The notes beneath the pieces are model-generated. The model searched no databases. It saw only the letters and a program-made list of their open reading frames with translations, and was not told the origin of the DNA. A stretch of DNA of 64,000 nucleotides, taken from contig NC_053187.1 of NCBI RefSeq assembly GCF_905163445.1, positions 682,001-746,000 on the forward strand. Direction: 5' to 3'. Position numbers and translations under genes: made by a program. This document shows positions 1 to 9,103 of the stretch, piece after piece (the first letter of the stretch is position 1; the number at the start of each line of letters is the position of its first letter). The stretch comes from Pararge aegeria (lineage: Eukaryota > Arthropoda > Insecta > Lepidoptera > Nymphalidae).

Positions 1-11
1 AGAAGGAGAAG

Positions 12-361
12 TAAGGGTCCGTTCACACAGACCGGCTCGGAGAGCATCGGCCTGCTTTTTTCTTTTCACACAGACCGGGTCGTATACGCTTGGAATTGGC
101 CGGAGCGGAGCCGCCAACTATTTCACATCGACCGGCTGGAAGAGATCTGAAAGCGGGTGCGGCTGCGCGAGCGAGAAAGAGCACGCAAGCGGAGCCGGTC
201 GGCTCCTTTTATTACTTCACACGAAGCGCGTTCAGGCATTTTTAATGACAAAAAAGGTGCAAATGCAAAAATAAACTTTACTACAATCACTCAAAACACT
301 GTTTCCAACGTGATAAAAATCTGCTCTCCTCTCCGAGCCGGTCTGTGTGAACGGACCCTTA
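12..361. mobile_element. Miniature inverted-repeat element (MITE), 350 bp
   Basis: Perfect 33-bp terminal inverted repeats at 12-44 and 329-361 (outer sequence TAAGGGTCCGTTCACACAG) enclose about 280 bp without transposase coding capacity. Internal variants of the phrase TTCACACAGACCGG recur near 65, 120 and 205, so the left half is built of subterminal repeats. The flanks read TA on both sides if the outermost bases are AGGG..CCCT, which would fit a 2-bp TA duplication, but this is ambiguous because the repeat itself ends in TAA/TTA. The open frame at 157-375 crosses the right terminus and is not credible as a gene. The superfamily is not determined. Confidence 0.75.
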
Positions 362-429
362 AGTATATTATTTAGACCCGTACGCTTATAGAATGGATAA
401 AACTGTGGGAAAAGTCCTTAAGTAGGCCT

Positions 430-665
430 GGTAGAGATCTCTTTAGGCGATAAGTCCGCCTATAGTACCTTTCATCGTCATCATATCTATGTTTTTATCT
501 ATGGTTTATTTTCTATGTTTTTCCTTTTACGCCATTGGTTGCCTGGAAGAAATCGCTATGTAGCGATAAGGCCACCAAATTGTATTCTCTTGATATGTAT
601 TTATAACTCTGTAACTACTTTTTTTCTTTGGTGTACAATAAAGGTGTATTCATTCATTCATTCAT
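430..665 (+). mobile_element. Non-LTR retrotransposon 3' ends (two partial units)
   Basis: Two overlapping variants of a lepidopteran LINE 3' untranslated tail: 430-530 (GGTAGAGATCTCTTTAGGCGATAAG...) and 531-665 (GGTTGCCTGGAAGAAATCGC, TAGCGATAAGGCC, ending GTGTACAATAAAGGTG). The second carries an AATAAA signal followed by an (ATTC)n tail, as expected for target-primed insertion. Similar tails occur at 20335-20443 and 42377-42505. No coding sequence is left. Confidence 0.6.
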
Positions 666-902
666 ATCAACCCATTACAGGCCCACTACAGGGCACGGGT
701 CTCCTCTCACAATGAGAAGAAGTTAAGACCGTGGTCCACCACGCTGACCCAGTGCGGATTAGTGGACTCCACACGCCTTTGAGAACATTATGGAGAACTC
801 TCAGGCATGCAGGTATCCTCACGATGTTACCCTTCATCATCAAATTACATTTATAATGCACATAACTTCGAAAAGTTCTAAAAACCCATTGGGCTATCAC
901 CG
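655..902 (-). mobile_element. tRNA-derived SINE, family C, minus
   Basis: In plus orientation it reads CATATCAACCCATTACAG...GCCCACTACAGGGCACGGG, then the CCCAGTGCGGATTAGTGGA block, CAGGCATGCAGG and ends in GGGCTATCACCG, the complement of a tRNA-like head. The same arrangement recurs about fifteen times in this window (for instance 44520-44796). The copy lacks part of the box B segment. Confidence 0.7.
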
Positions 903-1842
903 TCATATACTTTACTGAAATTGTGCTTGTTATTGCTTTGAGTATGGTGAACAAAAAAGTGTATTTGATTTGATAAACGAAGAGACGATAAACATTTTGT
1001 CCTTTTCCTGTGGAGCAAATGTCTCCTGCTTATGTTAGCCGTGCAATGTGCATCGACTCTCACCGGGAAATGTCGGCTTTGCACATCCAGTTGACTCCAC
1101 CCGTAACACAGTTCGCCCGTAACCTTCCAGGTTAGCACGTTTCGCAACTCGAAATAAAATAAATATTGTTGGTTTAACTGCAGTTTTACTTTTACTTTGA
1201 CATTTTCACGCTGAACAACTTGGCAGAACTCCAGAATGTGTTTTAATGAGAAAATTATTAGTGTTACGTACAAAAAGGTAAGTGGGACGCTAAAACGGCA
1301 TAACGAGCGACCTACTGCCCCTCCGGAGCAACCGAATGAATGGATCTGATGAGCGATTCATCTCGAAACAACTTACTTTGTGCTGCTAGCTATATTTAGA
1401 TCCTTAATCGCAACATTAAATAGGTATGATGACTAATTTTGAAAACCTGCGTTATGATGTTAGGAAATATCTACTATATCCAAACTATATCTTATTTTTT
1501 GGGAAATTAAAAGTTTTGTTGATGTAAATTACAAGTTATAAAATAAAAAAAAAATCCCGCGGAAACGCTCTCCGGGTGTTTTAGCCGGTTCGTGATGTCA
1601 TAGACAAATTGGAGCTTTAGTAAGTCCATTTTACATAGGTTTTTTTTTTTGGTGGATGTGCGCAGAGTTTTTCGAAGTTCAAGCGGTACAAAATTATGTT
1701 TACGTAGACGTGACGTCATAATTTTGAATTCGGCGTTTTACCTGTTCCTGCGGATCGCTAGATTTTACAGTTTTATTCATTGAAGAGAAATAAAACTGCC
1801 AATCTTACTTTGAATATAAATAAAAATAAGTTTTTCATAATA
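903..1842. other. AT-rich sequence, no feature recognised
   Basis: Open frames on both strands are short and lack protein-like composition or recognisable motifs. A CG-containing block at 1555-1760 (CCCGCGGAAACGCTCTCCGG, then TGACGTCATAA) stands out slightly from the AT-rich background but I cannot assign it. Confidence 0.4.
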
Positions 1843-1877
1843 CTTAAATTATATAACAACTTGTTATATAATTTAAG
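1843..1877. repeat. Perfect hairpin, 16-bp stem
   Basis: CTTAAATTATATAACA at 1843-1858 is exactly complementary to 1862-1877 with a 3-nt loop. AT-rich, so chance formation is more likely than for the longer hairpins in this window. Confidence 0.7.
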
Positions 1878-1899
1878 GAAATTTATAATTTCTAAATTT

Positions 1900-2143
1900 T
1901 CACTGCTCTGGTCTAGCGGGAGGCTTCGGCCGTGGCTAGTTACCACCATACTGACAAAGATGTGCCGCAAAGCGATTAAGCGGTCCGGTACGATGTCTGG
2001 TGGAAACCGATTAGGCGTATGGTTGCAATATAGCTAGCATACCTACTTCCTAACAGGTTAGCCAACTACCATCTTAGACTGCATCAACACTTAGCATCAG
2101 GTTAGATTGCAGTCAAAGGATAACTCGTAGTTGAAAAAAAAAA
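1900..2143 (+). mobile_element. tRNA-derived SINE, family B
   Basis: Body of a widespread lepidopteran SINE: CTCTGGTCTAGCGGGAGGC, CGGCCGTGGCTAGTTACCAC, AAACCGATTAGGCG, CTTAGACTGCATCA, CATCAGGTTAGATTGCAGTC, ending in an A-rich tail at about 2132-2143. The tRNA-related head is missing, so the copy is 5'-truncated. Confidence 0.75.
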
Positions 2144-2300
2144 GATATGGGTTTAACAATTTAGTTTGAAGATTGTAAGAAACAATAATTGGCACTATTA
2201 TCTAATTAAAAAAATATATAGAAACAAAAACCGACTATCTAAGCCGAGCTGTTTAAACAAAACAATACGGAATGTTACCAAAGAACTTATACATTCCAAT
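2144..2300. other. Unassigned AT-rich spacer
   Basis: No feature recognised between the SINE and the repeat E fragment. Confidence 0.4.
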
Positions 2301-2400
2301 CACGTAAATTGTAAAATATAGCAGAACGTTATTTCAACCGGGAGGTGGATTATTGCGGTAACGAGAAATTTCCAACAGACACCGAGCAAATACACGTACA
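2301..2400 (+). repeat. Unclassified repeat E, fragment
   Basis: Contains GTGGATTATTGCGGTAACGA followed by a GAAATTT..CAGACACCGAG block shared with 3707-3885 and 5368-5580. No coding potential and no termini recognised in this copy. Confidence 0.6.
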
Positions 2401-2735
2401 GCCATATGAATGCACTTAGTTCTAACCCGTATTTTGTGCCACAAAGGCTTATCTTCCCATTTATATATTAGCCAGAATACATTTTTACGCTCGATAAAAC
2501 GGACACGATATACGCGTTCGAGGTTGAATTACTGTGTTTATGAAAAGTTACTGGATTTATTTTTATGCAATAAAAGAAACAAAATCTTTATAGGAATTTT
2601 AAATTTGTAATTCTAACACATTTTTTTTTATGAATGTAGTTACAACTAATTGCTGGTGTTTCTTATGAATGAATAAATAAATAACACACAAAAATAACGT
2701 CTACTTGTATCTATGCAAGCACATATGATCATCAT
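2401..2735. other. Unassigned sequence
   Basis: Low-complexity AT-rich sequence with a TGAATGAATAAATAAATA stretch near 2665-2683; no gene or known repeat recognised. Confidence 0.35.
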
Positions 2736-3335
2736 TATTTATCGGTCCACTACAGAGCACGGATCTCCTCCATCATATTCATCATCATATCATCCGATAG
2801 ACGTCCACAGCTGGACATGGGTCATCTGTAGGGAGTTCCAAATTCCAATGTTCTGTGCCGCTTGGATTCAGCGGATACCTGCGACGCGCTTAATGTCGTC
2901 TGTCCATTTCGTTGGGGGTCGACCAACGCTGCACTTACCAGTTCGGGGCTGCCATTCCAGCACCTTTTTTTTCACCATTGCCACTTATGCTTCGCGACTC
3001 GTTGAGCTATGTCGGTAACTCTGGTTCTTCTACGAATCTCCTCATTTCTGACTTGATCGCGTAGAGATACTCCGAGATCTCCATCGCCCGCTGAGTGACT
3101 CTGAGCCTTCTTAAGAGGCCCACAATGAGAAGGGCGTAGTCCACATCTCTGGCCCAGTGCAGATTGGTTGACTCCAAGAACTTGAGAACATTATAGAACT
3201 CTTAGGAATGCAGGTTTCCGCACGATGTTTTTTTTCACCGTGAAAGCAAGTGAAATTTGAGTAATTAATTAACTTAAAATAAGAGGTGCATGCTGGGATT
3301 CAACTTTACGCACTACGCTTTCACTGAGAAGGATG
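2736..3335 (-). mobile_element. Family C SINE interrupted by RTE-like LINE fragment
   Basis: The SINE starts at about 2736 (CGGTCCACTACAGAGCACGG) and is broken after CTCCTCC at about 2770; it resumes with CACAATGAGAAGG at 3121 and runs to about 3335. The 350 bp in between is a minus-strand LINE 3' end (GACGTCCACAGCTGGACATG, TTAATGTCGTCTGTCC, TTGGGGGTCGACCAACG), beginning with a CAT-rich repeat that is the complement of a typical (ATG)n tail. The order of events is SINE first, LINE second. Confidence 0.65.
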
Positions 3336-3404
3336 TTCTGTGCGAATTTTGTTTTTGATATGTTTTAGCTTTCATTTTTATTAGACTACTAGTTAGCTCT
3401 CAAT

Positions 3405-3450
3405 TGCAAATAAGTGATGACGCAGCCTAAGTTGGTAGCGGACTAACTAA
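3405..3450 (-). mobile_element. Family B SINE, short fragment
   Basis: AAGTGATGACGCAGCCTAAG followed by a GGTAGCGGACTAAC block is the complement of the family B 3' body. Only about 45 bp are recognisable. Confidence 0.5.
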
Positions 3451-3502
3451 AAAAAAGTGTATAGTAAAGCTTACCTTCATATAAATAGCCACGTAATATA
3501 TG

Positions 3503-3885
3503 TGCTCAGTAGTGTACTGAAGGAAAATGTTTGTGATGAACATTAATGTTTTTCAGTATCTGGGTGTTTATATGTATATTATAAGTATTTAGGTATATTA
3601 TATTCATACAAATATTCAGCAGTCATCTTAATACCCATAACACAAGCTACGCTTACTTTAGGGCTAGGTGGCGATGTGTGTATTGTCGTAGTATATTTAT
3701 TTAATTACTGTAAGGTTTCGCTAAAATAATTTTAAAATACAACAGCGTTTCCTCAAGTACTGCTCTGGTGGATTATTGCGGTGACGAGGAATTTACCTCA
3801 GACACTGGACAGGTGCACTTAGAGATATCGAGGTGCATAAAGTACTAGTTAGAGCTTGCAACTTTGACATTGGGCGGAAATAAAA
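3503..3885 (+). mobile_element. Repeat E copy containing an inserted family A SINE
   Basis: Repeat E is recognisable at 3503-3523 (GCTCAGTAGTGTACTGA) and again from 3708 (ACTGTAAGGTTTCGCT, TGCTCTGGTGGATTATTGCG, GACGAGGAATTTACC). An intact arrangement of the same motifs is seen at 5373-5580. The intervening 3524-3706 is a plus-strand family A SINE body (GTATCTGGGTGTTTATATG, CACAAGCTACGCTTAC, GGCGATGTGTGTATTGTCG, TATATTTATTTA). Confidence 0.7.
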
Positions 3886-4129
3886 TACAAATGACCCAGC
3901 GACCTTATAATTGTTCGATAAAAAGTCAAGAATGAAATGTCGTTTTATTAACAGGTCACCGCATAAACCCAAAGTACCCAAATCAACACCTTCATTAAAA
4001 AGTATGGCTAAACGAGGAGAAAAGACGTCAATAATATTAGATATTACTATTACCGCATACCCCATAGATCACCTGTTTTTTTCTTAATTGTAACAACTAT
4101 ACGTTTAAAATCAAATAAAACTCTATACT

Positions 4130-4600
4130 CTGCGATTGAAGTCCACCGCAGGACATAGGTCATTCGTACGGAGTACTGAAATCCAAGGTCCTGGGCCGCT
4201 TGTTTCCAGCGGCTCCCAGCGACTGGTTTGATGTCGTCTATCCACCTCGTTGGGGGCCTACCAAAGCTGGGTTTACCAGTGCGGGGACGCCATTTCAGCA
4301 CCTTGGAACCCAAATGTCTATCGGTTCTCCGAGCTATGTGCCCCGCCCATTTTCACTTCAGCTTTGCGATTCGCTGAGCTATGTCGGTAACTCCGGTTCT
4401 TTTACGGATCTCCTCATTTCTGATTTGATCACATAGAGATAATCCCGAAATAGCTCTCTCCATCGAATTACTCTGAGCCTTCTTATGAGGCCCTTAGTAA
4501 GCGACCACGTTTCGGATTCGTCAGTCATCACTGGCGACACGCACTGTTCGAAGACTTTCGTCTTCAGCCACTGAGGTATTTTGGACGAAAAGAAATCTCA
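4130..4600 (-). pseudogene. RTE-like LINE, 3' end of reverse-transcriptase ORF
   Basis: The longest LINE remnant of this family here. Reading 4313 to 4126 on the minus strand gives a C-terminal segment with VLKWRPRTGKPSFGRPPTRW, then DDIKPVAGSRWKQAAQD and a Trp-Thr-Ser-Ile close, the conserved tail I recognise from lepidopteran RTE-type polyproteins (often annotated as craniofacial development protein 2-like). Upstream sequence to 4600 continues in related but frame-disrupted form. Endonuclease and reverse-transcriptase catalytic domains are absent, so it is a dead 5'-truncated copy. Confidence 0.7.
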
Positions 4601-5167
4601 CTAATGTTGTCTCTTAATGAATTCTGAATTGCAGTAGGTGAGGAATTTAGTGAATCTGTTAACAAAATAGGAACATTCAGAAAAAGTTCACAAAAGTACT
4701 TGCAACCTCTCATCAGTAGTTACCACCTTATTATTAATAATCAATTCAAAAATTACGTCCCGAGGTTAAGGTTTCCCAGATTCATTACTAAAAATTTTCC
4801 AGGTTGTTTGTAATTTTTTTTCAGATTTTATAATATAATATTTTATTAAATGCATTTTCTATTAAAAGAGCGCACGACAGAGACTCTCGGAATGTTTTCA
4901 AAGACGAGAATGGGAATTTTGGTTACATTTCACTTTTGAATTGAGTCGGCCTGCACTTAACAATATGGTTATTTTTATTTGTATAATTAATTAAAAACAT
5001 TAATTTGTTGGCCACAATGATTTGACCTTAAATTATTAAATATCGATTTACCTATAATATCAAAGTTAAAAAAAAGATATCTAAACAAGATGCTGGGTTC
5101 ATTAAAATCATTATTAAAATTAAAGCATTTAAATAAGTTCAGCAAAATATCAACATTGAAATCTCCG
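4601..5167. other. AT-rich sequence, no feature recognised
   Basis: No coding potential and no familiar repeat. Confidence 0.4.
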
Positions 5168-5335
5168 CATCAACATCATATCTACCTTTTACTGGCCCAC
5201 TACAGGGCACGGGTCTCCTTCCACAATGAGAAGGGGTTAAAGCCGTAGTCCACCACACTGGCCCAGTGCGGATTGGTGGACTCCACATATCTTTGAAAAC
5301 ATAATGTAGAAGCGTACGGGTTTCCTGACGATGTT
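5168..5335 (-). mobile_element. tRNA-derived SINE, family C, partial
   Basis: GGCCCACTACAGGGCACGGG, CACAATGAGAAGGGG, CCCAGTGCGGATTGGTGGAC and GTTTCCTGACGATGTTT are in the usual order; the tRNA-like head is missing. Confidence 0.7.
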
Positions 5336-5367
5336 TAACTACACTTTATTTTAGAAACGTTTGATAA

Positions 5368-5580
5368 AAAGTATTGCTCAGTAGCGTACTGACGGCAACT
5401 GTAAGGTTTCGCTCAAGTAAATTGTAAAATACAGCAGCGTCGCCTCAAGTACTGCTCTGGTGGATTATTGCGGTAACGAGGAATTTACCGCAGACTCTGG
5501 ACGCACTCAGAGTTATCTAGGTGCTTATAGGTACTATATATACCTACTATTTAAAGCTTGCAGCTTTGACTTCAGAAAGG
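5368..5580 (+). repeat. Unclassified repeat E, longest uninterrupted copy
   Basis: Starts TTGCTCAGTAGCGTACTGAC, passes AACTGTAAGGTTTCGCTC, GTGGATTATTGCGGTAACGA and ends near AAGCTTGCAGCTTTGAC. Matches 3503-3885 on both sides of the SINE inserted there, and in part 2301-2400. Confidence 0.65.
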
Positions 5581-5833
5581 TACGATAAAAATTATACTAT
5601 TTATAATATTTATACTCGTAGGTACTAAGGATTTTTTAACGTATAAACAATTTTTTGAAGTCAGTAGTCGATAGTCAGTAATCATAAATATTAATTTTAA
5701 AATTATTACTTATAAACGTAATTGGGTATTATGTAATTTTATGATAGCAATATTAAATATCATAAATATATTTTCTAGTATATATACTGTTCTTTTGTAG
5801 TTATTATGTAATTAACTATAATTACATATAATA

Positions 5834-5905
5834 CAAAAAAATGAAATAAACTAACATGAACTTATATACTAATATAAGTTCATGTTAGTTTATTTCATTT
5901 TTTTG
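5834..5905. repeat. Perfect hairpin, 33-bp stem, 6-nt loop
   Basis: 5834-5866 is exactly complementary to 5873-5905 with loop TACTAA. The stem contains AAATAAACTAACATGAACTT. Lack of any mismatch suggests recent origin. Confidence 0.9.
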
Positions 5906-6139
5906 TTACATACTTTATGCACCATCCACTTTCCAACTTGTTATCGGCTTCACACACTCAGGTTGCCTTTAATCCCTTAGTCGCCTCGTATGACAAGCGC
6001 GGGACAAGTGTGATCAACGGTGACAAGTTGGTGACAACTATATTCTGATCTGCCGTTACTACACGGCACACAGGTTATAGAAAAACACAATAAACGTGAC
6101 TGCCGAAGACTAAGAATTATAATACATTTTTTTTATATA

Positions 6140-6580
6140 AACACTAGCTATTGCCCGCGACTTCGTCTGCGTCTGATTTTGTTTTTGATGTGGCATTAAA
6201 TTTAGTTGCAGTTCTAAAAAAAAAAAGTATTCGGTATCGCTAAGCCTTGAATATGGGGTTTGATGTTGTCCGCTGAGAAATTCTATTTTGGCCAATCTGT
6301 GGTTGTAGATAGAGTACAACCACAGATTGGCCAAAATTAAACACATAGTTGAACCTCTATAGTACAAAAATAATTATTTAAATCGGTTATAATTTGTCGG
6401 CGTTATATTGTATCCCGTCTCCCAAAGGAACCGAGCTTAATGTTGGGATAAAAAGTATCTTATATTACTTCTAATACTTCCAAGAATATGTGTACAAAGT
6501 TTCATGAGGATCGGTTAAGTAGTTTTTGTGTGAAAGGGTAACAAACAAACTTACAGTCACATTTATAATATTAGTAGGTA
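6140..6580. repeat. Interspersed repeat G with internal hairpin
   Basis: Begins with ACTAGCTATTGCCCGCGACT followed by TCGTCTGCG and ends TTTATAATATTAGTAGGTAG, boundary phrases shared with fragments near 34855, 39955, 52560, 54060 and 56850. A perfect 23-bp stem (6285-6307 with 6315-6337, 7-nt loop) is embedded in it. No coding sequence; a nonautonomous element whose class I cannot fix. Confidence 0.55.
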
Positions 6581-6584
6581 GGGA

Positions 6585-7057
6585 TAGGGGTTAAACTTCA
6601 TTTTGTTAATATTAGCCCGTGTTACTCGAAATAATGTAAGGATTAAAAAAAAAACGTCATATGTACAAATCATTTCACATTACATTAAAACATTTGTAAA
6701 TTTTCATCACAATGGTAAACAGTATTCTAAGATATTATCTACGAGCAAAACCGAATGCTTGCTAGTAAAGTACATAAATGGAGCATTTCAACTGAACGTA
6801 ACGTTCTGTTTTAGTTCCTTAAGTAAGCAATTCCAATAACTAAGTTATTTCAGTCTATAAACTTGCAGTTTGAAAGCAATCAGGTCTAGTATTACAAGCC
6901 TCTGTGGCCGGCGCAGGCAGTCTAGTACATTAGGCTCAACAAATTGTCCAATGCTTGCGAGTCTTGACACTTTATAAGTATTTTTAACAACTTTAAATCG
7001 ACGAGTAGCAATTAAACGTATTTGTTTTAACCATAACTTTACTTTAATATTTTTTGT
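6585..7057. other. Unassigned sequence
   Basis: No recognisable gene or repeat; the open frame at 6603-6839 is AT-driven and has no motif. Confidence 0.35.
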
Positions 7058-7222
7058 CGTCCTCCCCGGTACAAAGGTGAGTGCTGTGGTCTTATTAGTG
7101 CGAAGTCCCAGGTTAGATTCCTGGCAGAAGCAATTTCTCTGATCTGATCTGATGGGTGGCTTCGGCCGTCCTACCGAGTAAGGCGTACCGTCAAGAGATC
7201 GCGTAAAAGCCGATTAGGCATA
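7058..7222 (+). mobile_element. tRNA-derived SINE, family B, with tRNA-like head
   Basis: The head includes GGTGAGTGCTGTGGTCTTAT and a box B-like GGTTAGATTCCTGGCAG; the body follows with GGGTGGCTTCGGCCGTCC and AAAAGCCGATTAGGCAT. The 3' part is missing. Confidence 0.65.
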
Positions 7223-7305
7223 AGAGATTATTATCTTCCTATAAGATTATTCCCGTATTCCCAGTTGTGGAACAGTAAAAGTAGAAGACAGAAGATTGAC
7301 GATAA

Positions 7306-7545
7306 AGAAATGAGCTTTAAAATTATGAAAATAAAGCTTAATTTCTCATCCCGTCTCTCACAAATATTCATTGTAAAGTCAACATCTCCCGAGGATGCTC
7401 CGGTGTCGGAGAGAAACGTGCGTAGAGGGTACATTGCCGAAGATCCATTTGGTGTAGAGTATAAGGATTGAAGAAATTATAAATAACATCACACAGATTC
7501 TCCTGCTTTTCGGAATATAGCAAATTAAGCTTTATTTTCATAATA
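7306..7545 (+). repeat. Penelope-like repeat copy 1, left part, with degenerate hammerhead motif
   Basis: Starts with a short inverted remnant (ATTATGAAAATAAAGCTTAA), then GTCAACATCTC, the core-like CCGAGGA, hairpin GCTCCG..CGGAGA, GAAACGTGCGTAGAG and a tail ending TTTTCATAATAT. The hammerhead core has a T-to-C change (consensus CTGANGA) and a mismatch at the base of stem II, so this copy should be inactive. It is interrupted by the mariner element at 7546 and resumes at 8122. Confidence 0.6.
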
Positions 7546-8121
7546 TTAGGTTGTTCGGAAAGTCATTTCGTTTTTTCCCGCCAGAGGACTTAATTACGTT
7601 TTTTCGAAACTAACTTCACACTTAAGCCCCATAACCGTTATATGTCTTGAGAGCTGATATTGCAAGGCTTGTGTGTGAAAAAGTTCTATTAATTCTACCC
7701 AGTAGTTTTTGGTTGGTGCCCTTTTAAATATGGAGAGCAATAAGCAGCATTTTCGTCATATTTTACTTTTTAACTTCAGAAAAGGTAAAAATGCTGTCCA
7801 AGCGAGAAAAAAATTGACGGATGTGTATGGAGAAGGCGTGTTAACAGTACGCCAGTGCCAGAACTGGTTTGCAAAATTTCGATCCGGCAATTTTGATGTC
7901 GAAGATGCACCACGGTCTGAAAGGCCGGTCGAAGCTGACAAAGATGCGATAAAGGCATTAGTTGATGCAAATCGGCGAATCACCACACGAGAGATCGGTG
8001 AGAGGTTAAATTTGTCGAATTCAACTGTTTATGGCCATTTGAAAGGCATGGATTATTCATTATACGAAAACTGTCTTTCATGTTCCCCAAAAAAAACGAA
8101 ATGACTTTCCGAACAACCTAA
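7546..8121 (+). mobile_element. Internally deleted mariner-type element, 576 bp
   Basis: Terminal inverted repeats of at least 31 bp are identical (outer TTAGGTTGTTCGGAAAGTCA at 7546 and its complement ending at 8121) and the element is flanked by TA at 7544-7545 and 8122-8123, the target duplication of Tc1/mariner elements. It contains only the 5' part of a transposase ORF. It sits inside the Penelope-like repeat copy 1, whose tail continues at 8124 (CTCATGGA..GCAAAGTAACGCCTGC), so it is the younger insertion. Confidence 0.92.
7730..8104 (+). pseudogene. Truncated mariner transposase, N-terminal DNA-binding domain only
   Basis: Open frame of 124 codons from the ATG at 7730. Residues 1-60 hold the first helix-turn-helix region with the family motif RQCQNWFAKFRSGNFDVEDA; residues about 65-105 carry RSERP and a second helix-turn-helix (ANRRITTREIGERLNLSNST). 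Transposases of this family are about 340 residues, so the DD34D catalytic core is missing: the frame runs from LKGMD almost directly into the right inverted repeat. No stop or frameshift interrupts the DNA-binding part. A protein of this kind could bind ends but not transpose; whether it is expressed is unknown. Confidence 0.85.
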
Positions 8122-8165
8122 TAGCTCATGGAATTCTGCAAAGTAACGCCTGCTACTATTCAAGC
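8122..8165 (+). repeat. Penelope-like repeat copy 1, right part
   Basis: Continuation of the repeat after the mariner insertion: CTCATGGAATTC..GCAAAGTAACGCCTGC..ATTCAA, matching 43115-43150 and, inverted, 37120-37160. Confidence 0.6.
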
Positions 8166-8500
8166 TATAAAATTGTTGAACCGCTCCACTCTTACGTTGT
8201 GTTTTTGCACTAGCGCCAGTATGCGTCAGAACCGTCAGCATAGTCTCAAGATTTACAATTCCCTTGTCTACTGAAAACTTGTTCGCAGAACATTTGTGCT
8301 CCGTGACTTGACTAGAATCTAAAAAATGCAGTTCAAGAAGACAGCGCATTATACAGAAGCTTGGGGAATGAGGGACATAGTCAGGTCGTCACCTGATCAA
8401 TCTTGCAATCAAACTATTACAAAATATGTATGAACACCACTGATGAACACATAAGGATTTTGCAGGTAACCGACTACTCTCGCGTGGGTTTACGATTAAC
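8166..8500. other. Unassigned sequence
   Basis: No recognisable feature; ORFs here have no motif. Confidence 0.35.
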
Positions 8501-8504
8501 GTGT

Positions 8505-9103
8505 ATTCATCATCATATCAACCCATTACCGTCCCACTACAAGGAATGGATCTCTTTCCACAATGAGAATTACTTAGGTTGTAAGCCACCACGCTGGCTC
8601 AGCGCGGATTGGTCATCTTCACACCCCTTTGAGAATATAATAAACCAATAAATAATATATAATTAAATATATAATACTACCACAATACACACATCGCCAT
8701 CTAGCCCCAAAGTAAGCGTAGCTTATGTAATATAAGATGACTGATGAAATTTTTTAATGATTAATATTTACAAACACTTATTATATACATATAAATACCC
8801 AGACACTAAAAAACAGTTATGCTCATAACAAAAACATTTTCCAGTTGCGGAAATCAAACTCACGGCCTTGGACTCAGAAAGCAGGGTCGCTGCCCACTAC
8901 GCCAATCTACCGTCAAATTGATGATTACGGAGGACTCTCAGTTATGCCGGTTTATTCACAATGTTTGCAGTCACCGTTGAAGCAAGTAATATATTAATTG
9001 CTTAAAATGCACATAACTTACAAAGTGAGAGGAGCTGCAATGTGGTTCGTGCTGGGATTCGAATTCGGCCCCCAGATAGTGAAGCCAGAGTCTTTATCAC
9101 CGC
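8505..9103 (-). mobile_element. Family C SINE split by a full-length family A SINE
   Basis: Family C runs 8505-8642 (ATCAACCCATTACCGTCCCA...) and 8925-9103, ending in a tRNA-like head with box B complement GGGATTCGAATTCGGCCCCC. Between them, 8643-8925 is a nearly full-length minus-strand family A SINE: CACATCGCCATCTAGCCCC, AAGTAAGCGTAGC, CAGACACT, GGACTCAGAAAGCAGGGTCG, CTGCCCACTACGCCAATC, the last two being the complement of tRNA boxes. Family A therefore moved after this family C copy was in place. Confidence 0.8.

Noticed and set aside
157..375. 72-codon plus-strand ORF
   Set aside because: It runs through the interior and right inverted repeat of a MITE and has no protein motif.
878..1273. 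131-codon minus-strand ORF
   Set aside because: It begins in unassigned AT-rich sequence and ends in a family C SINE; no domain or codon-use support.
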